Shown: positions 9,150 through 16,956, counted from the first letter of the stretch. The stretch: DNA of 64,000 bases from an uncultured Clostridia bacterium (GCA_946629065.1 CAMOXK010000002.1:1-64000); one strand, 5' to 3'. Notes: a model not told the origin generated them from the sequence alone. Made by a program: numbers and translations.

Positions 9150-9192
9150 AATTGACTTTCTTACCCTTATTGTAAGGGAAAGAAAGTCAATT
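9150..9192 (-). other. Intergenic hairpin in the glycoside operon
   Basis: AATTGACTTTCTTACCCTTA pairs with 9173-9192 over 20 bases with one mismatch and a three-base loop. It lies between the GH78 stop and the next ribosome site. There is no T-run after it on the minus strand, so it looks like an RNA-processing or stability hairpin, or a palindromic operator, and not a clean terminator. Confidence 0.7.
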
Positions 9193-9208
9193 TGCCATCG
9201 TTATTCTG

Positions 9209-11404
9209 TTATTTTTGTTCTTTATTTGGGATGATCCGGCGGACAGCATCCGTGTCCCCGCTGATTTGTAGATCGATTCCGCTCTCTGACTTTTTCCAAG
9301 AGACGTTTAGATTACCTCTCGGCGTATGCACCGTGCCGGAAGCGCTTGTCAGCATGCCGGGAACCGGGTGTACCTCGATCTTCTCATAGCCCGGCGCGGC
9401 GGGGCGCACACCGAGGATGGCCGTCGGCAGCTCATAGAGCGCAAGCGAACCCCAGGCGTGGCACTCGGAGCGGGCATAGCTCCCCGGCGATTCCACGCAG
9501 GTGCTGCATCCGTTTTCAACCATCCCGCGCCAGAGGTCCCAGTACCGGTCGGTATATTCGTAGAGGCCGGTCTTCTCCAGCGCCCGGAACAGATAGAAGC
9601 ACATAGCCACTGTGCACTGGGTGATCGTTTGATCCTCCGCCGCGCGCAAAAGGTTTCTCCGCCCTTCTGTCTCCGTCAGGGTCCCGGTCAGCACGCCGAA
9701 GACCTGTGCGTGCTGGCTGATCTCCGGTCTGCCCGGCCCATCGGTGAGCATACCGCTCTCGTCCATGCACGCCCGGCGGATCGCCTGCAAGAGCGCTTCG
9801 GCATCCTCCCGCCAGGCCTCCGCCAGTGTCGTTTCCCCGATCCAGTCCGCCAGCTCCGCAGCCTTCTGCAGGCCGTACAGGCAGAGCAGGCTCTCCATGG
9901 TGAGAGGGCCGTACAGCCCCGCTGTCGGCATGCCGGAGCTGGGCATCCACTCCCCTGCCCAGTCGATGAAGGACCACTCCACCGCCTCGCCGTTGACGCC
10001 GCCCACCTTATCCACAAGGCCGCTCTGCGTGCGGTGGCTGCGGAAGAACTGCAGGATGCGCTCCACGGTGGGCAGATACTGCCGGATCAGCCCCTTGTCT
10101 CCAAAGTACATCATATGATCATGAAGGGTCAGGATGAAGTAAATCGAGAACCCGGGGATCACGTTGGCATTCTTGTTGGGATAGCAGGCGTTGAGCAGCC
10201 CGTCGGGGCGCTGGGAGCGGGCAAAATCGTCGATGGCCTGCCGGGCCAGCCGATCGTCTGCCGAGACGGCATAGGTGTACAGGATCTCCGAGCGGGTATC
10301 CTGCACGTACTGCAGCTGCTCATAGAAGGGGCAGTCCATGTAGGTATCATGCATGCAGCGCCGCAGGGTGCGCAGGCTGATGTCCCAGATCGGCGTGAGC
10401 GTCGGATCGGAGGTCGTGACCGAGGTTTTGACCTCCAGCGGATAGCCGGTCTCGTCATATTCCAGGCTTTCCAAGGTCATCGGCTCGTCTGCGGTCTGCA
10501 CAGAAAGCTGCAGGAAACGGAAGGTACGGAACCAGAAGGGCTCATAGGCCTCACGGTCAAATCCGGTCACCGTATAAGAATCCGTGTAACCCTCCAGATG
10601 CCCGTTCACAGGATCGAGCCGATTGCCTTTTCCCTCCGGCGTCACATAGCACTCGCTGTAGAGAAGCTCGATCTTTGCGCCTTTTCCGCCGCTGAGGGAA
10701 AGCCGCAGGAAGGCGGTCATCTCCTCCCCTGCGTCCAAAACAAAGCGCGCGTCGCTGTGGGCCGCCACCGTATGCAGCGGCAGCGTGAAGGCGTGCGGCT
10801 TCTGCTCCATAAAGGGGATGGGGCGCGGAAGCAGATTCCCGCCGCGGAGGATCTCCGGAACATCCTCGTCGGCGCAGATCTGTGCCGTATCCCAGCCGCT
10901 GTCGTCGAAGTCTGCGTCTTTCCATCCGTCCGCCGCGGGGTCTCCGGCAGCCTTTTCGTGGATGTGCAGTGGGGAGAAGCCCTCTTCTTCGGCAAAAAAG
11001 CGGACGGTATCGCAGGCATGGCAGCGCCAGCCCTCCGGCTCGATCCCCTCCAGATACAGGCCGTTCAGTCCCGCGGTAAACAGGCTGTGGTTGCTGTTCC
11101 AGGGGTCATTTCCCACGCACAGCACTTCCACCGCCAGGATGTTCGTTCCTGCTTTCAGAAATGGCCCCAGATCTGGCGCGTCCGCATAGCGGCGATTCGC
11201 ATCTCCCTTGCAGGGTCCGAAGCAGACAAGCTCGCCGTTGGCATAGAGCTTATACCGACTGTCCGCCGAGATGCGAACCGGCATCTTTTCAGCAGAGTCA
11301 GAAAGACTGAGCTCCTTTCGGAAGCAGACAAGCTGCGTTTGATCGATCGCTTCGCCTGCGCTTCTTGGGGGGCAGATCCATTTTCCCCGGTTGATAGCAG
11401 CCAT
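9209..11404 (-). CDS. GH78 family alpha-L-rhamnosidase
   Basis: A 731-residue enzyme of the GH78 type. The N-terminal beta-sandwich regions (ADSRYKLYANGELV and about residues 50-300) precede an (alpha/alpha)6 barrel with DCPFYEQLQYVQDTR, the equivalent of the family's DCP.RE..GW.GD motif, and the late SECHAWGSLALYELP motif. No secretion signal is present, so it probably acts on imported oligosaccharides or glycosides. The ATG follows AGGAGG. It is the first gene of the minus-strand operon and diverges from the AraC gene across a 143 bp regulatory gap. Confidence 0.88.
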   Translation of the reverse strand: MAAINRGKWICPPRSAGEAIDQTQLVCFRKELSLSDSAEKMPVRISADSRYKLYANGELVCFGPCKGDANRRYADAPDLGPFLKAGTNILAVEVLCVGNDPWNSNHSLFTAGLNGLYLEGIEPEGWRCHACDTVRFFAEEEGFSPLHIHEKAAGDPAADGWKDADFDDSGWDTAQICADEDVPEILRGGNLLPRPIPFMEQKPHAFTLPLHTVAAHSDARFVLDAGEEMTAFLRLSLSGGKGAKIELLYSECYVTPEGKGNRLDPVNGHLEGYTDSYTVTGFDREAYEPFWFRTFRFLQLSVQTADEPMTLESLEYDETGYPLEVKTSVTTSDPTLTPIWDISLRTLRRCMHDTYMDCPFYEQLQYVQDTRSEILYTYAVSADDRLARQAIDDFARSQRPDGLLNACYPNKNANVIPGFSIYFILTLHDHMMYFGDKGLIRQYLPTVERILQFFRSHRTQSGLVDKVGGVNGEAVEWSFIDWAGEWMPSSGMPTAGLYGPLTMESLLCLYGLQKAAELADWIGETTLAEAWREDAEALLQAIRRACMDESGMLTDGPGRPEISQHAQVFGVLTGTLTETEGRRNLLRAAEDQTITQCTVAMCFYLFRALEKTGLYEYTDRYWDLWRGMVENGCSTCVESPGSYARSECHAWGSLALYELPTAILGVRPAAPGYEKIEVHPVPGMLTSASGTVHTPRGNLNVSWKKSESGIDLQISGDTDAVRRIIPNKEQK

Positions 11405-11492
11405 ACTATGACCTCCTGTAGCTTACGAAAACATCATACCGCAATTTTACCACAAAGCGCAGAAAGAGGCTATCGTTTTCCTGTATTTTTTG

Positions 11493-11521
11493 TTTTCATT
11501 TTTGCCTCGTTGTGATATGCT
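11493..11521 (+). promoter_or_regulatory. Possible promoter of the AraC regulator
   Basis: TTTTCA and TATGCT are separated by 17 bases, ending 26 bases before the AraC start codon. The 11405-11547 gap must also carry the divergent rhamnosidase promoter, for which I see no good consensus. The match is weak. Confidence 0.35.
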
Positions 11522-11547
11522 GAAGAAAAACCGGGGAGGTGCTGACC

Positions 11548-12747
11548 ATGGCAGAAAATCATATCCGTATCCTCTGCTCCGTCATCAAGGTGGATCTGGT
11601 GTATGAAGCGCCGGGCGGCAGTCTGATCGCCTTCTTCGACAGTATACAGGACAGCCCGCTCATGCAGTGTGCCCGGGTCAGGGACGCCCTTCGTTCCGGT
11701 ATTGCCGGGCAGAGAGCTCCTTTTCTGCTGAAGGAGAACGATGGCGTGTTTTTTGCGGCCCTGCATGCAGGAGAAGGCTACCTGTATATGGGACCCATGT
11801 GCAGTGAGAAACGCAGCGCAATGAAACGCCGCCAATTATACGAAAGCTATGGCATCGACGCATCCAGCGCCCGCAGCCTTCCCAGCTTTACGCTTTCGGA
11901 GATCCGGAACATGATCCTGCTGACAAACTCCGCGCTCAAAAACGGAAATCTGGAAAATGAGGAGCTGATGCACCTCAACCAGATCATCAGCCGCGGAGAA
12001 AAAAACTTCTATACCGAGCAGGTCAGTTTCGTGCTGAAGGAGGAGGCTGAAAACGACGACACCGCTTTTCGCCACAGCTACCACGAGGAACTGCTGCTGA
12101 TGCAGGCCATCCGGGAAGGCCGTACGGAGGATGCGATTCGCCTGGCTGAGAGCATGGATCGAGACAGCGGTCGCCTCTCCCACACGGAGATTTCCCACTG
12201 GAGAAATCTGGCGATCATCGGCATCTCCCTGTGCACCCGGGCCGCCATTGAGGGCGGGGTCTCTCCGGAAGAGGGCTACCGCCTGAGCGGATACTACATC
12301 CAGAAGTGTGACAGCGCGCAGGACCCCGCCCACCTGCTCCATTACCGCAACCGCGCCATTGAGGAACTGACCGTCCGTGTCAAGCAAAAGCTGGAAAAGC
12401 CGCGCACCTCCAGTCACGTGGAGCGCGCCAAGGATTACGTGCGTAAACATTACCGGGAAAAGATCTATCTGGATGATATTGCCGACAGCATTGGCATCAG
12501 CCCCACCCACCTCTCCAAGCTTTTCAAAAAGGAGACCGGCCAGTGCCTGCAGGACCATATCAATGAAGAGCGCGTCTTCCGGGCGGCCAATCTCCTGATG
12601 TATTCCGATCTTTCCCTGATGGAGATTGCCGAGTACGTCCACTTTCCGTCTCAGAGCTACTTCGGCAAGATCTTCAAGCAGTTCAAGGGCGTCTCACCAC
12701 GCGTTTTTCGGGATCAGTACCGCGCAAAAGAGATCACAGAGTACTGA
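11548..12747 (+). CDS. AraC family transcriptional regulator
   Basis: A 399-residue regulator. The last 100 residues form a double helix-turn-helix (KIYLDDIADSIGISPTHLSK and DLSLMEIAEYVHFPSQSYFG). The N-terminal 270 residues are an unassigned sensor region without membrane segments. The ATG at 11548 has GGGGAGGT eight bases upstream; a GTG nine bases earlier is less likely. Its divergent position suggests that it activates the GH78 operon in response to a rhamnoside or related inducer. Confidence 0.88.
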   Translation: MAENHIRILCSVIKVDLVYEAPGGSLIAFFDSIQDSPLMQCARVRDALRSGIAGQRAPFLLKENDGVFFAALHAGEGYLYMGPMCSEKRSAMKRRQLYESYGIDASSARSLPSFTLSEIRNMILLTNSALKNGNLENEELMHLNQIISRGEKNFYTEQVSFVLKEEAENDDTAFRHSYHEELLLMQAIREGRTEDAIRLAESMDRDSGRLSHTEISHWRNLAIIGISLCTRAAIEGGVSPEEGYRLSGYYIQKCDSAQDPAHLLHYRNRAIEELTVRVKQKLEKPRTSSHVERAKDYVRKHYREKIYLDDIADSIGISPTHLSKLFKKETGQCLQDHINEERVFRAANLLMYSDLSLMEIAEYVHFPSQSYFGKIFKQFKGVSPRVFRDQYRAKEITEY

Positions 12748-12749
12748 CA

Positions 12750-12875
12750 GGCAGGCGCACGTGGACGCCGGGGAATGAGGAGATTCTCGGTGCTGCCACT
12801 GCGGAGGCCATCAAGCGCAAGGCTGCGGAGCCGTGGATCCGCGCCAGCACCTGCATTGAGCAGCTCGCCAAATGA
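12750..12875 (+). pseudogene. 3' remnant of an unidentified gene
   Basis: An open stretch reading ..RTWTPGNEEILGAATAEA.. to ..CIEQLAK and a TGA, with no start of its own. It is in a different frame from the AraC gene it abuts. Its stop is followed three bases later by the same AAAGCCCTGGGA hairpin that follows the prophage holin stop, so it holds the place of the last gene of a related, deleted prophage. I do not recognise the family. Confidence 0.55.
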
Positions 12876-13041
12876 TCAAAGCCCTGGGAGAGACCCGCCG
12901 GTCCTCCCAGGGCTTTCGGATCGTTTAGGTTTTTTTCGGGGTACAGCTTTTTTCTCCTTCCCTTTTCAAAAGAAAAAGCACAGGATTCTTGCATAATCCT
13001 GTGCTTTTTTGGTCCGAGTGTCTGGATTTGAAACAGTGGTC
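12876..13041. repeat. Decayed copy of the prophage right end
   Basis: This stretch aligns with 45446-45611 in order. Shared parts are the CCCTGGGA hairpin, TCGTTTAGG followed by TCGGGGTACA, a second hairpin (12974-13008, AAAAGCACAGGATT stem) and a mutated tRNA-Pro 3' end at 13010-13041. The tRNA part carries several substitutions against the intact gene. It is the scar of an earlier integration of a related element at the same site. The remaining gene-free DNA up to 13162 includes an inverted fragment of the att core at 13094-13111. Confidence 0.8.
12878..12916 (+). terminator. Hairpin terminator of the relic prophage end
   Basis: AAAGCCCTGGGA pairs perfectly with TCCCAGGGCTTT. It is the counterpart of the hairpin at 45447-45486 and ends rightward transcription from the AraC gene and the remnant. 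Confidence 0.7.
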
Positions 13042-13127
13042 TGTGCGGCGATGGACGCCGCCCAGGCCGCTTTGCGGCCGTTGATTGAATTGGCAAGAGG
13101 CCGCTGGTTCATATTGCCGCAAGAAAG

Positions 13128-13165
13128 AAATAAAGCAGACCGTCAAAAGACGATCTGCTTTATTT
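13128..13165 (-). terminator. Terminator-like hairpin left of attL
   Basis: AAATAAAGCAGA pairs with TCTGCTTTATTT across a loop of about 14 bases that pairs partly. On the minus strand it directly follows the tRNA 3' sequence held in attL, so before the phage arrived it probably terminated the tRNA-Pro transcript. Confidence 0.7.
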
Positions 13166-13209
13166 GGTCCGAGTGACTGGATTTGAACCAGCGGCCTCTT
13201 GAACCCCAT
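13163..13209. other. attL core (47 bp)
   Basis: Identical over 47 bases to 45579-45625. It consists of the 3' part of the tRNA-Pro gene from the anticodon region to CCA on the minus strand. Identity stops after CCCCAT, where the left copy continues with phage DNA and the right copy with the tRNA 5' half. Confidence 0.95.
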
Positions 13210-13391
13210 GCAGCTGCCTTTCCCCGTTCTGGGGACTGCAAGAAATCCTCTGTTTTCAACGGTTTCAGCTTTTTCAACGGGTACGCGCTCGCGCTGCAGG
13301 CCTGTCCCATTCTCCCCGTTCCGGGGATTTTAGCCCTTCTCAAGGGGTCTTCAGCAGGGCATTTGAGGCCCAAGGGGTAAATCAGGGGGTA
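13210..13391. other. Left phage arm region with short repeats
   Basis: A gene-free stretch between attL and the integrase stop. It carries two near-identical small palindromes (TCCCCGTTCTGGGGA at about 13220 and TCCCCGTTCCGGGGA at about 13312), two copies of TTTTCAACGG, and GGGGTA twice, 12 bases apart, at 13374-13391. GGGGTA also occurs twice, 11 bases apart, at 45498-45514 beside attR. These are candidate arm-type integrase sites. Confidence 0.5.
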
Positions 13392-14548
13392 CGGTTTTGG
13401 CCCTCTGACGGACCGAAGACGGCCAGCACCGAGGAGATCAGATCCTCCGGTCGATGCTGCATGAGGCTGGTGTAGATCTTGAGGGTGATCTCCGGATCGT
13501 CGTGGCCCGCAAGGTACTGCACCCGCTTCAGATCGACGCCGCCCAGGATCAGGCGGGTGATGTAGGTGTGCCGCAGCAGGTGCGGCGTGATCTTCCTGGG
13601 GATGGTCACGGTGATCTTGTGATTCCGGATCTTGTCGCCCAGATCCTTGCCGCCGGTCGCGCTGCGAACAGTGACCGCGTCCCACTTCCGGCGGAAGGCG
13701 GAATAGGTCAAGGGCTCCCCTTCCTCGCCGTGGATGACGGTGCGGCGGGCGATCTGAGCCGGGCTCCCCTGCTCCCCTGCCCTGGCTGCCGTCAGAGCGG
13801 CCACCAGCTGCGGAGGGATCGGGATGACGCGGGCAGCTGCCGGCGTCTTGAGCTCGCGGCTGATCACCGGCAGGTGATTGTCCGGCCAGCGCAGGGCGCG
13901 GCGCACGGTGACCCTGGGCGCGGCTCCCTTGAGCTCCACACTGTCCCACTTGAGCCCCAGGATCTCCTCCCGGCGCATCCCGGTGTAGAGGCCCAACAAC
14001 ACGAAGAGCTCCACCGGCAGGCCCCTGACGGCCTCCAGGAGCAGCTGCTGCTCCTCCTCCGTCAGGGCTTCCTTCTGCTCCGGCTCCTCGCCGCCGGCCT
14101 TGAGCTTGAGGGAGGGATCCCTCGGGATCTTCCCGGCCTCGGCAGCGTCGCCGAAGATCTGCTTGATGGTGCCCACCAGCTTCTTCTGATAGCTCCTGCT
14201 CATGCCGGCCTTGCCGGCCATGATCTCCCGCAGATCGTCGCTGGTGACGTCCGCGAGGAGCTTCGCCCCGATCACCGGGGAGATCACGTCGTTGATATGG
14301 CGCCTGGCGTTTGCCTGGGCGTCTTTTTTCATGCCCGGGGACCGCCGGGCGTACCAGCCGGCCAGATAGTCCGCGGTGTAGAGTTCCTCCCCCGGCGCAG
14401 CCTCGGCGGCCCAGAGGGCCTGCTGCGCCTCGACCTTCCGGTCGCGCTCGGCGATGGTCTTCCCATAGACGTCATGCCAGGCGCCGTCCGGGCCTTTGAT
14501 GCGCTTGCGGTAGTAGTCCCCGTGCTTCTTCTCTGCTTTCTTCGGCAT
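13382..14548 (-). CDS. int: Tyrosine site-specific integrase
   Basis: A 388-residue phage integrase. An N-terminal AP2-like arm-binding region (YYRKRIKGPDGAWHDVYG) is followed by a SAM-like core-binding domain (about 60-160) and the catalytic domain. Catalytic residues are Arg192 (TGMRREEILGLKW), His323 and Arg326 (HLLRHTYITRL), His349 (LAGHDDPEITLKIY) and Tyr359. It lies next to attL and reads toward it, the normal arrangement. It integrates the phage in tRNA-Pro. Its start lies three bases after the stop of the gene upstream. Confidence 0.96.
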   Translation of the reverse strand: MPKKAEKKHGDYYRKRIKGPDGAWHDVYGKTIAERDRKVEAQQALWAAEAAPGEELYTADYLAGWYARRSPGMKKDAQANARRHINDVISPVIGAKLLADVTSDDLREIMAGKAGMSRSYQKKLVGTIKQIFGDAAEAGKIPRDPSLKLKAGGEEPEQKEALTEEEQQLLLEAVRGLPVELFVLLGLYTGMRREEILGLKWDSVELKGAAPRVTVRRALRWPDNHLPVISRELKTPAAARVIPIPPQLVAALTAARAGEQGSPAQIARRTVIHGEEGEPLTYSAFRRKWDAVTVRSATGGKDLGDKIRNHKITVTIPRKITPHLLRHTYITRLILGGVDLKRVQYLAGHDDPEITLKIYTSLMQHRPEDLISSVLAVFGPSEGQNRTP

Positions 14549-14551
14549 GGC

Positions 14552-15139
14552 TCAGGGGTGGCAGCGGCCGCAGGGCTCATAGCCCTGGGCGATCAGTTCC
14601 TCGCGGGTGCACTCCACCTCGCGTCTGTTCTTCTCCTTCATGTCCTTGACGCTGCTGCAGCTCGGGTAGTGGAATTTCTTCGTGTTTGTGTTCAGGACAT
14701 AGGTGTGGATGGCCGGGTCCTTCGTGGGTTCCGGCGTAGGCTCAGGAGTGGGTGCAGGCGTGGCGTCCGGTGTGGGCTCCGGCGTGGCCTCGGCCAACTC
14801 CTCCGGCTCGGCGGAAGGCTCCGCGGTCGCCACGGCCACCGTGCGACCTGTGGGCAGCTGCGTGGGCTCTGGCGTGGGCTCCTGTGTGGCTGCAGGCTCC
14901 GCCAGATCCGCCATGGCCCGGACCACGACCGTGGGCTCCGGCGTGGCCTCCGGGGCGTCCTTCTTGCTTTTCGGCGTGAAGATCGCCACGACCAGGAGCA
15001 GGAGCAGCGGCCACTTGATGACATTCCAGCCGCAGCCCTTCGGCGTGCTCTTCTTCCCGCCGGAGCCTCCGGTGACAGGCACATAGACCCGGCCGTGCTT
15101 CCCGACGTTAAACTTGAGCCCGGCTCTGATTTTTCCCAT
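14552..15139 (-). CDS. Membrane-anchored Pro/Glu/Thr-rich protein with C-terminal Cys domain
   Basis: A 195-residue protein in the lysogeny module. The N-terminal 35 residues are basic with a VYVPVTGGSGGKK stretch. One hydrophobic segment (WPLLLLLVVAIF, about 44-55) follows, then about 80 residues of PEPTPEPT-type linker, and a 48-residue C-terminal domain (YVLNTNTKKFHYPSC ... YEPCGRCHP) with His and Cys spaced as in small metal-binding or Ada-like domains found at the ends of extracytoplasmic nucleases and hydrolases. It is expected to display the C-terminal domain outside the membrane. Position between integrase and repressor suggests expression in the lysogen, so a conversion or superinfection role is plausible but unproven. 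A GTGTCCG palindrome lies just before its ribosome site. Confidence 0.75.
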   Translation of the reverse strand: MGKIRAGLKFNVGKHGRVYVPVTGGSGGKKSTPKGCGWNVIKWPLLLLLVVAIFTPKSKKDAPEATPEPTVVVRAMADLAEPAATQEPTPEPTQLPTGRTVAVATAEPSAEPEELAEATPEPTPDATPAPTPEPTPEPTKDPAIHTYVLNTNTKKFHYPSCSSVKDMKEKNRREVECTREELIAQGYEPCGRCHP

Positions 15140-15153
15140 TTCTCTCTCCTTCC

Positions 15154-15170
15154 GTGTCCGATCCGGACAC
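15154..15170. promoter_or_regulatory. parS-like palindrome 1
   Basis: GTGTCCG-ATC-CGGACAC, perfect 7 bp arms with a 3 bp spacer. It lies 15 bases before the start codon of the membrane-anchored protein, directly next to its GGAAGGAG ribosome site. Confidence 0.75.
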
Positions 15171-15200
15171 GCTTTTATTTCACATAATCAGAAAAGCGGA

Positions 15201-15527
15201 TCAGATAGCCTGGTCCGCTTCTTTTTCTTTTGCATAGGGCTGCAGCAGGGCCAGGATCCCGGCCACGACACTGGGCGGCGCGGCGTGGAAGGCCCGCAGC
15301 AGCGCGGCGTCCTCGTCGGAGATCGCCGGCGCCGGATTCGAGGACCGGCCCAGGAGATAGTCCGCGGTGACGCCCAAGGCGTCGCAGATCTGGACCAAGG
15401 TATCAAAATCGGGCTGTCTGCGCTCCATTGCATAGTTATTCAGGGTAGAAGTCGCCATGCCTAAGTCTGCAGCGAACACCTTCTGAGGGATATCTCTTTC
15501 CTCCAAGATTTCCTTGAGCTTGAACAA
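15201..15527 (-). CDS. Phage repressor, XRE-type HTH
   Basis: A 108-residue protein with an N-terminal helix-turn-helix (VFAADLGMATSTLNNYAMERRQPD) and a short C-terminal helical part; no peptidase domain is present, so induction would not go through LexA-like self-cleavage. The start is a TTG preceded by GGTGAGG. It diverges from the early rightward operon and faces the operator region, which is the standard position of a lysogeny repressor. Confidence 0.87.
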   Translation of the reverse strand: MFKLKEILEERDIPQKVFAADLGMATSTLNNYAMERRQPDFDTLVQICDALGVTADYLLGRSSNPAPAISDEDAALLRAFHAAPPSVVAGILALLQPYAKEKEADQAI

Positions 15528-15548
15528 AGTGCCTCACCACCTGATCAA

Positions 15549-15593
15549 ATTATACAATACGGCAACCCTGATTTCACCAATTTCGCCAAATTG
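15549..15593 (-). promoter_or_regulatory. Repressor promoter -10 and palindromic operator
   Basis: On the minus strand TATAAT (15549-15554) lies about 22 bases before the repressor start. The -35 region is poor. CAATTT-CGCC-AAATTG (15578-15593) is a perfect 6 bp-arm palindrome just upstream of it, in a good place for autoregulation. Confidence 0.5.
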
Positions 15594-15615
15594 AAAAGAT
15601 TTCTTAGTTTCAGTC

Positions 15616-15644
15616 TTGACTTTCGTCGTTTCGGAGATTATTTT
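15616..15644 (+). promoter_or_regulatory. Early rightward promoter
   Basis: TTGACT and TATTTT with a 17-base spacer, reading to the gene at 15690. It is the only strong sigma-A-like promoter in the switch region. Confidence 0.65.
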
Positions 15645-15652
15645 AAATAAGC

Positions 15653-15671
15653 AATCGTCATTTTGACGATT
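15653..15671. promoter_or_regulatory. Candidate operator downstream of the early promoter
   Basis: AATCGTCA-TTT-TGACGATT is a perfect 8 bp-arm palindrome between the early promoter and the first early gene. A related half-site, TTCGTC, lies within the promoter spacer. It is a likely target of the repressor or of the second HTH protein at 16026. Confidence 0.55.
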
Positions 15672-15689
15672 TCGTAAGGAGGCCACACG

Positions 15690-15920
15690 ATGAACGTCCT
15701 ACGCCGGAAACGCCTGGCCCGGATCTCCGATCAGCTGGAGATCCTCAAGGCCGAGCTGGAGGACCTGCTCCAGGATGAGGAAGAGGCCCGCGACAACATC
15801 CCCGAGGGACTGCAGGAGTCCCCGATCTACGAGAAGGCGGACAAGGCCTGCGACAATCTGCAGGACGCCATCGACAGCCTGGAGGAGGCCCTCTCCTCCA
15901 TCGAGGAGGCGCGGGACTGA
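15690..15920 (+). CDS. Small acidic coiled-coil protein (early phage gene)
   Basis: 76 residues, almost wholly helical heptads (ISDQLEILKAELEDLLQDEEE and IDSLEEALSSIEEARD). First gene after the early promoter, with AAGGAGG before the ATG. Function unknown; a Cro-like or anti-repressor partner role would be speculation. The 105 bases that follow hold no gene. Confidence 0.75.
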   Translation: MNVLRRKRLARISDQLEILKAELEDLLQDEEEARDNIPEGLQESPIYEKADKACDNLQDAIDSLEEALSSIEEARD

Positions 15921-16025
15921 TCCCGCCCTTCTCTCCCATTATACCCGCGGCGAGGCCGCAATAACAGGAAGCCCGCCTTGCAGATCCGGGAGGATCCCCA
16001 AAGCGGGACTTGAGGAGCTGATGAA

Positions 16026-16490
16026 ATGCCGGAAGCCAAGACCGCGAACATTTACCGCACGGCCCGCATGACCGCGGGCCTGACCCAGGAACGCTGGAGC
16101 GAGATGCTGGGCGTCTCGCCGGAAGCGGTGAGACAGTACGAGACCGGGACCTACATCCCGGCCGATGAGATCGCCCGCCGCATGGCGGAGCTGGCCGGGA
16201 TGCCGGTCCTGGCCTACTGGCATCTCTGCCGCAAGAGCAAGCTGGCCGCCGCGCTGCTGCCGGAGGTGGAGGACGTTCCCCTGCCCCAGGCCGTGTGCAG
16301 GCTGCTGGCCGCGGTGGGTGCCTGGACCCACAAACAGAGATCCGACCGTCTGCTGCAGATCGCGGCGGACGGGAAAGTGGACGAGCTGGAAGAGACCGGC
16401 TTCCGGCAGATCCTGGCCGACCTGGACGAGATCATCCAGGCGGCGCTGCAAGTGAAGTTTAGCGAAGACAAGGAGGAGGGTCTAATCTGA
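16026..16490 (+). CDS. XRE-type HTH protein (early regulator)
   Basis: 154 residues. The N-terminal HTH reads GLTQERWSEMLGVSPEAVRQYE; the rest is helical without known motifs. GAGGAG precedes the ATG. Its last base is shared with the next start codon. In this position it probably regulates early transcription. Confidence 0.82.
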   Translation: MPEAKTANIYRTARMTAGLTQERWSEMLGVSPEAVRQYETGTYIPADEIARRMAELAGMPVLAYWHLCRKSKLAAALLPEVEDVPLPQAVCRLLAAVGAWTHKQRSDRLLQIAADGKVDELEETGFRQILADLDEIIQAALQVKFSEDKEEGLI

Positions 16491-16765
16491 TGAGCAACAC
16501 AGTCTGGCTGAAACGGAAGGAAGCCGCGGAGCGCCTGGGCGTCGGTCTCACGACCGTGGACCGCCTGATCGCGGCCGGGGATCTCCCGGCCTACAAAATG
16601 ACCGGGCAGGGATCCACACGGATCAAGGAGTCCGATCTGGAAGCCTACATTGAGAGCTGCCGGATCCCGGTGACGGCGCCGGCCGCCACCCGCCGCAGGA
16701 AGGCAGCCGTCACCCCGCCCCAGCGCCGGGAGTGCTGGTACAAACCGGGGATGAAGGTGGTGTGA
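16490..16765 (+). CDS. Excisionase-like HTH DNA-binding protein
   Basis: 91 residues with the MerR/Xis-type opening WLKRKEAAERLGVGLTTVDRLIAAG and RIKESDLEAYI, followed by a basic tail. Such proteins act as excisionases or small regulators. It is translationally coupled to the HTH gene upstream. Its distance from the integrase leaves the exact role open. Confidence 0.78.
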   Translation: MSNTVWLKRKEAAERLGVGLTTVDRLIAAGDLPAYKMTGQGSTRIKESDLEAYIESCRIPVTAPAATRRRKAAVTPPQRRECWYKPGMKVV

Positions 16766-16767
16766 GC

Positions 16768-16956
16768 ATGGACCAGGAAAAGCTCCTCCAGGCGGAGGAG
16801 AACATCATGGACGCGGTCTGCGGCCTCTGCCACTGGACCTTCACCTATCGGGACGAAGAGACCATGTACGCCGAACGGTGCGACTACTGCCCGGCGGCGG
16901 CTGCGGTGAAGACCTCGCTGGAGTCCCTGACCCGGGAGGAGGAGCAGCATGGCTAA
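16768..16956 (+). CDS. Small Cys-containing phage protein
   Basis: 62 residues with a zinc-finger-like arrangement C-x2-C-H ... C-x2-C (GLCHWTF and RCDYCPAA). The ATG at 16768 follows GGTGGTGTGAGC, and the last eight bases overlap the next gene. Function unknown. Confidence 0.7.
   Translation: MDQEKLLQAEENIMDAVCGLCHWTFTYRDEETMYAERCDYCPAAAAVKTSLESLTREEEQHG

Noticed and set aside
12744-12875. Extension of the AraC protein by frameshift
   Set aside because: The AraC C-terminus is already of normal length, and the following frame belongs to the relic prophage end defined by the shared hairpin.
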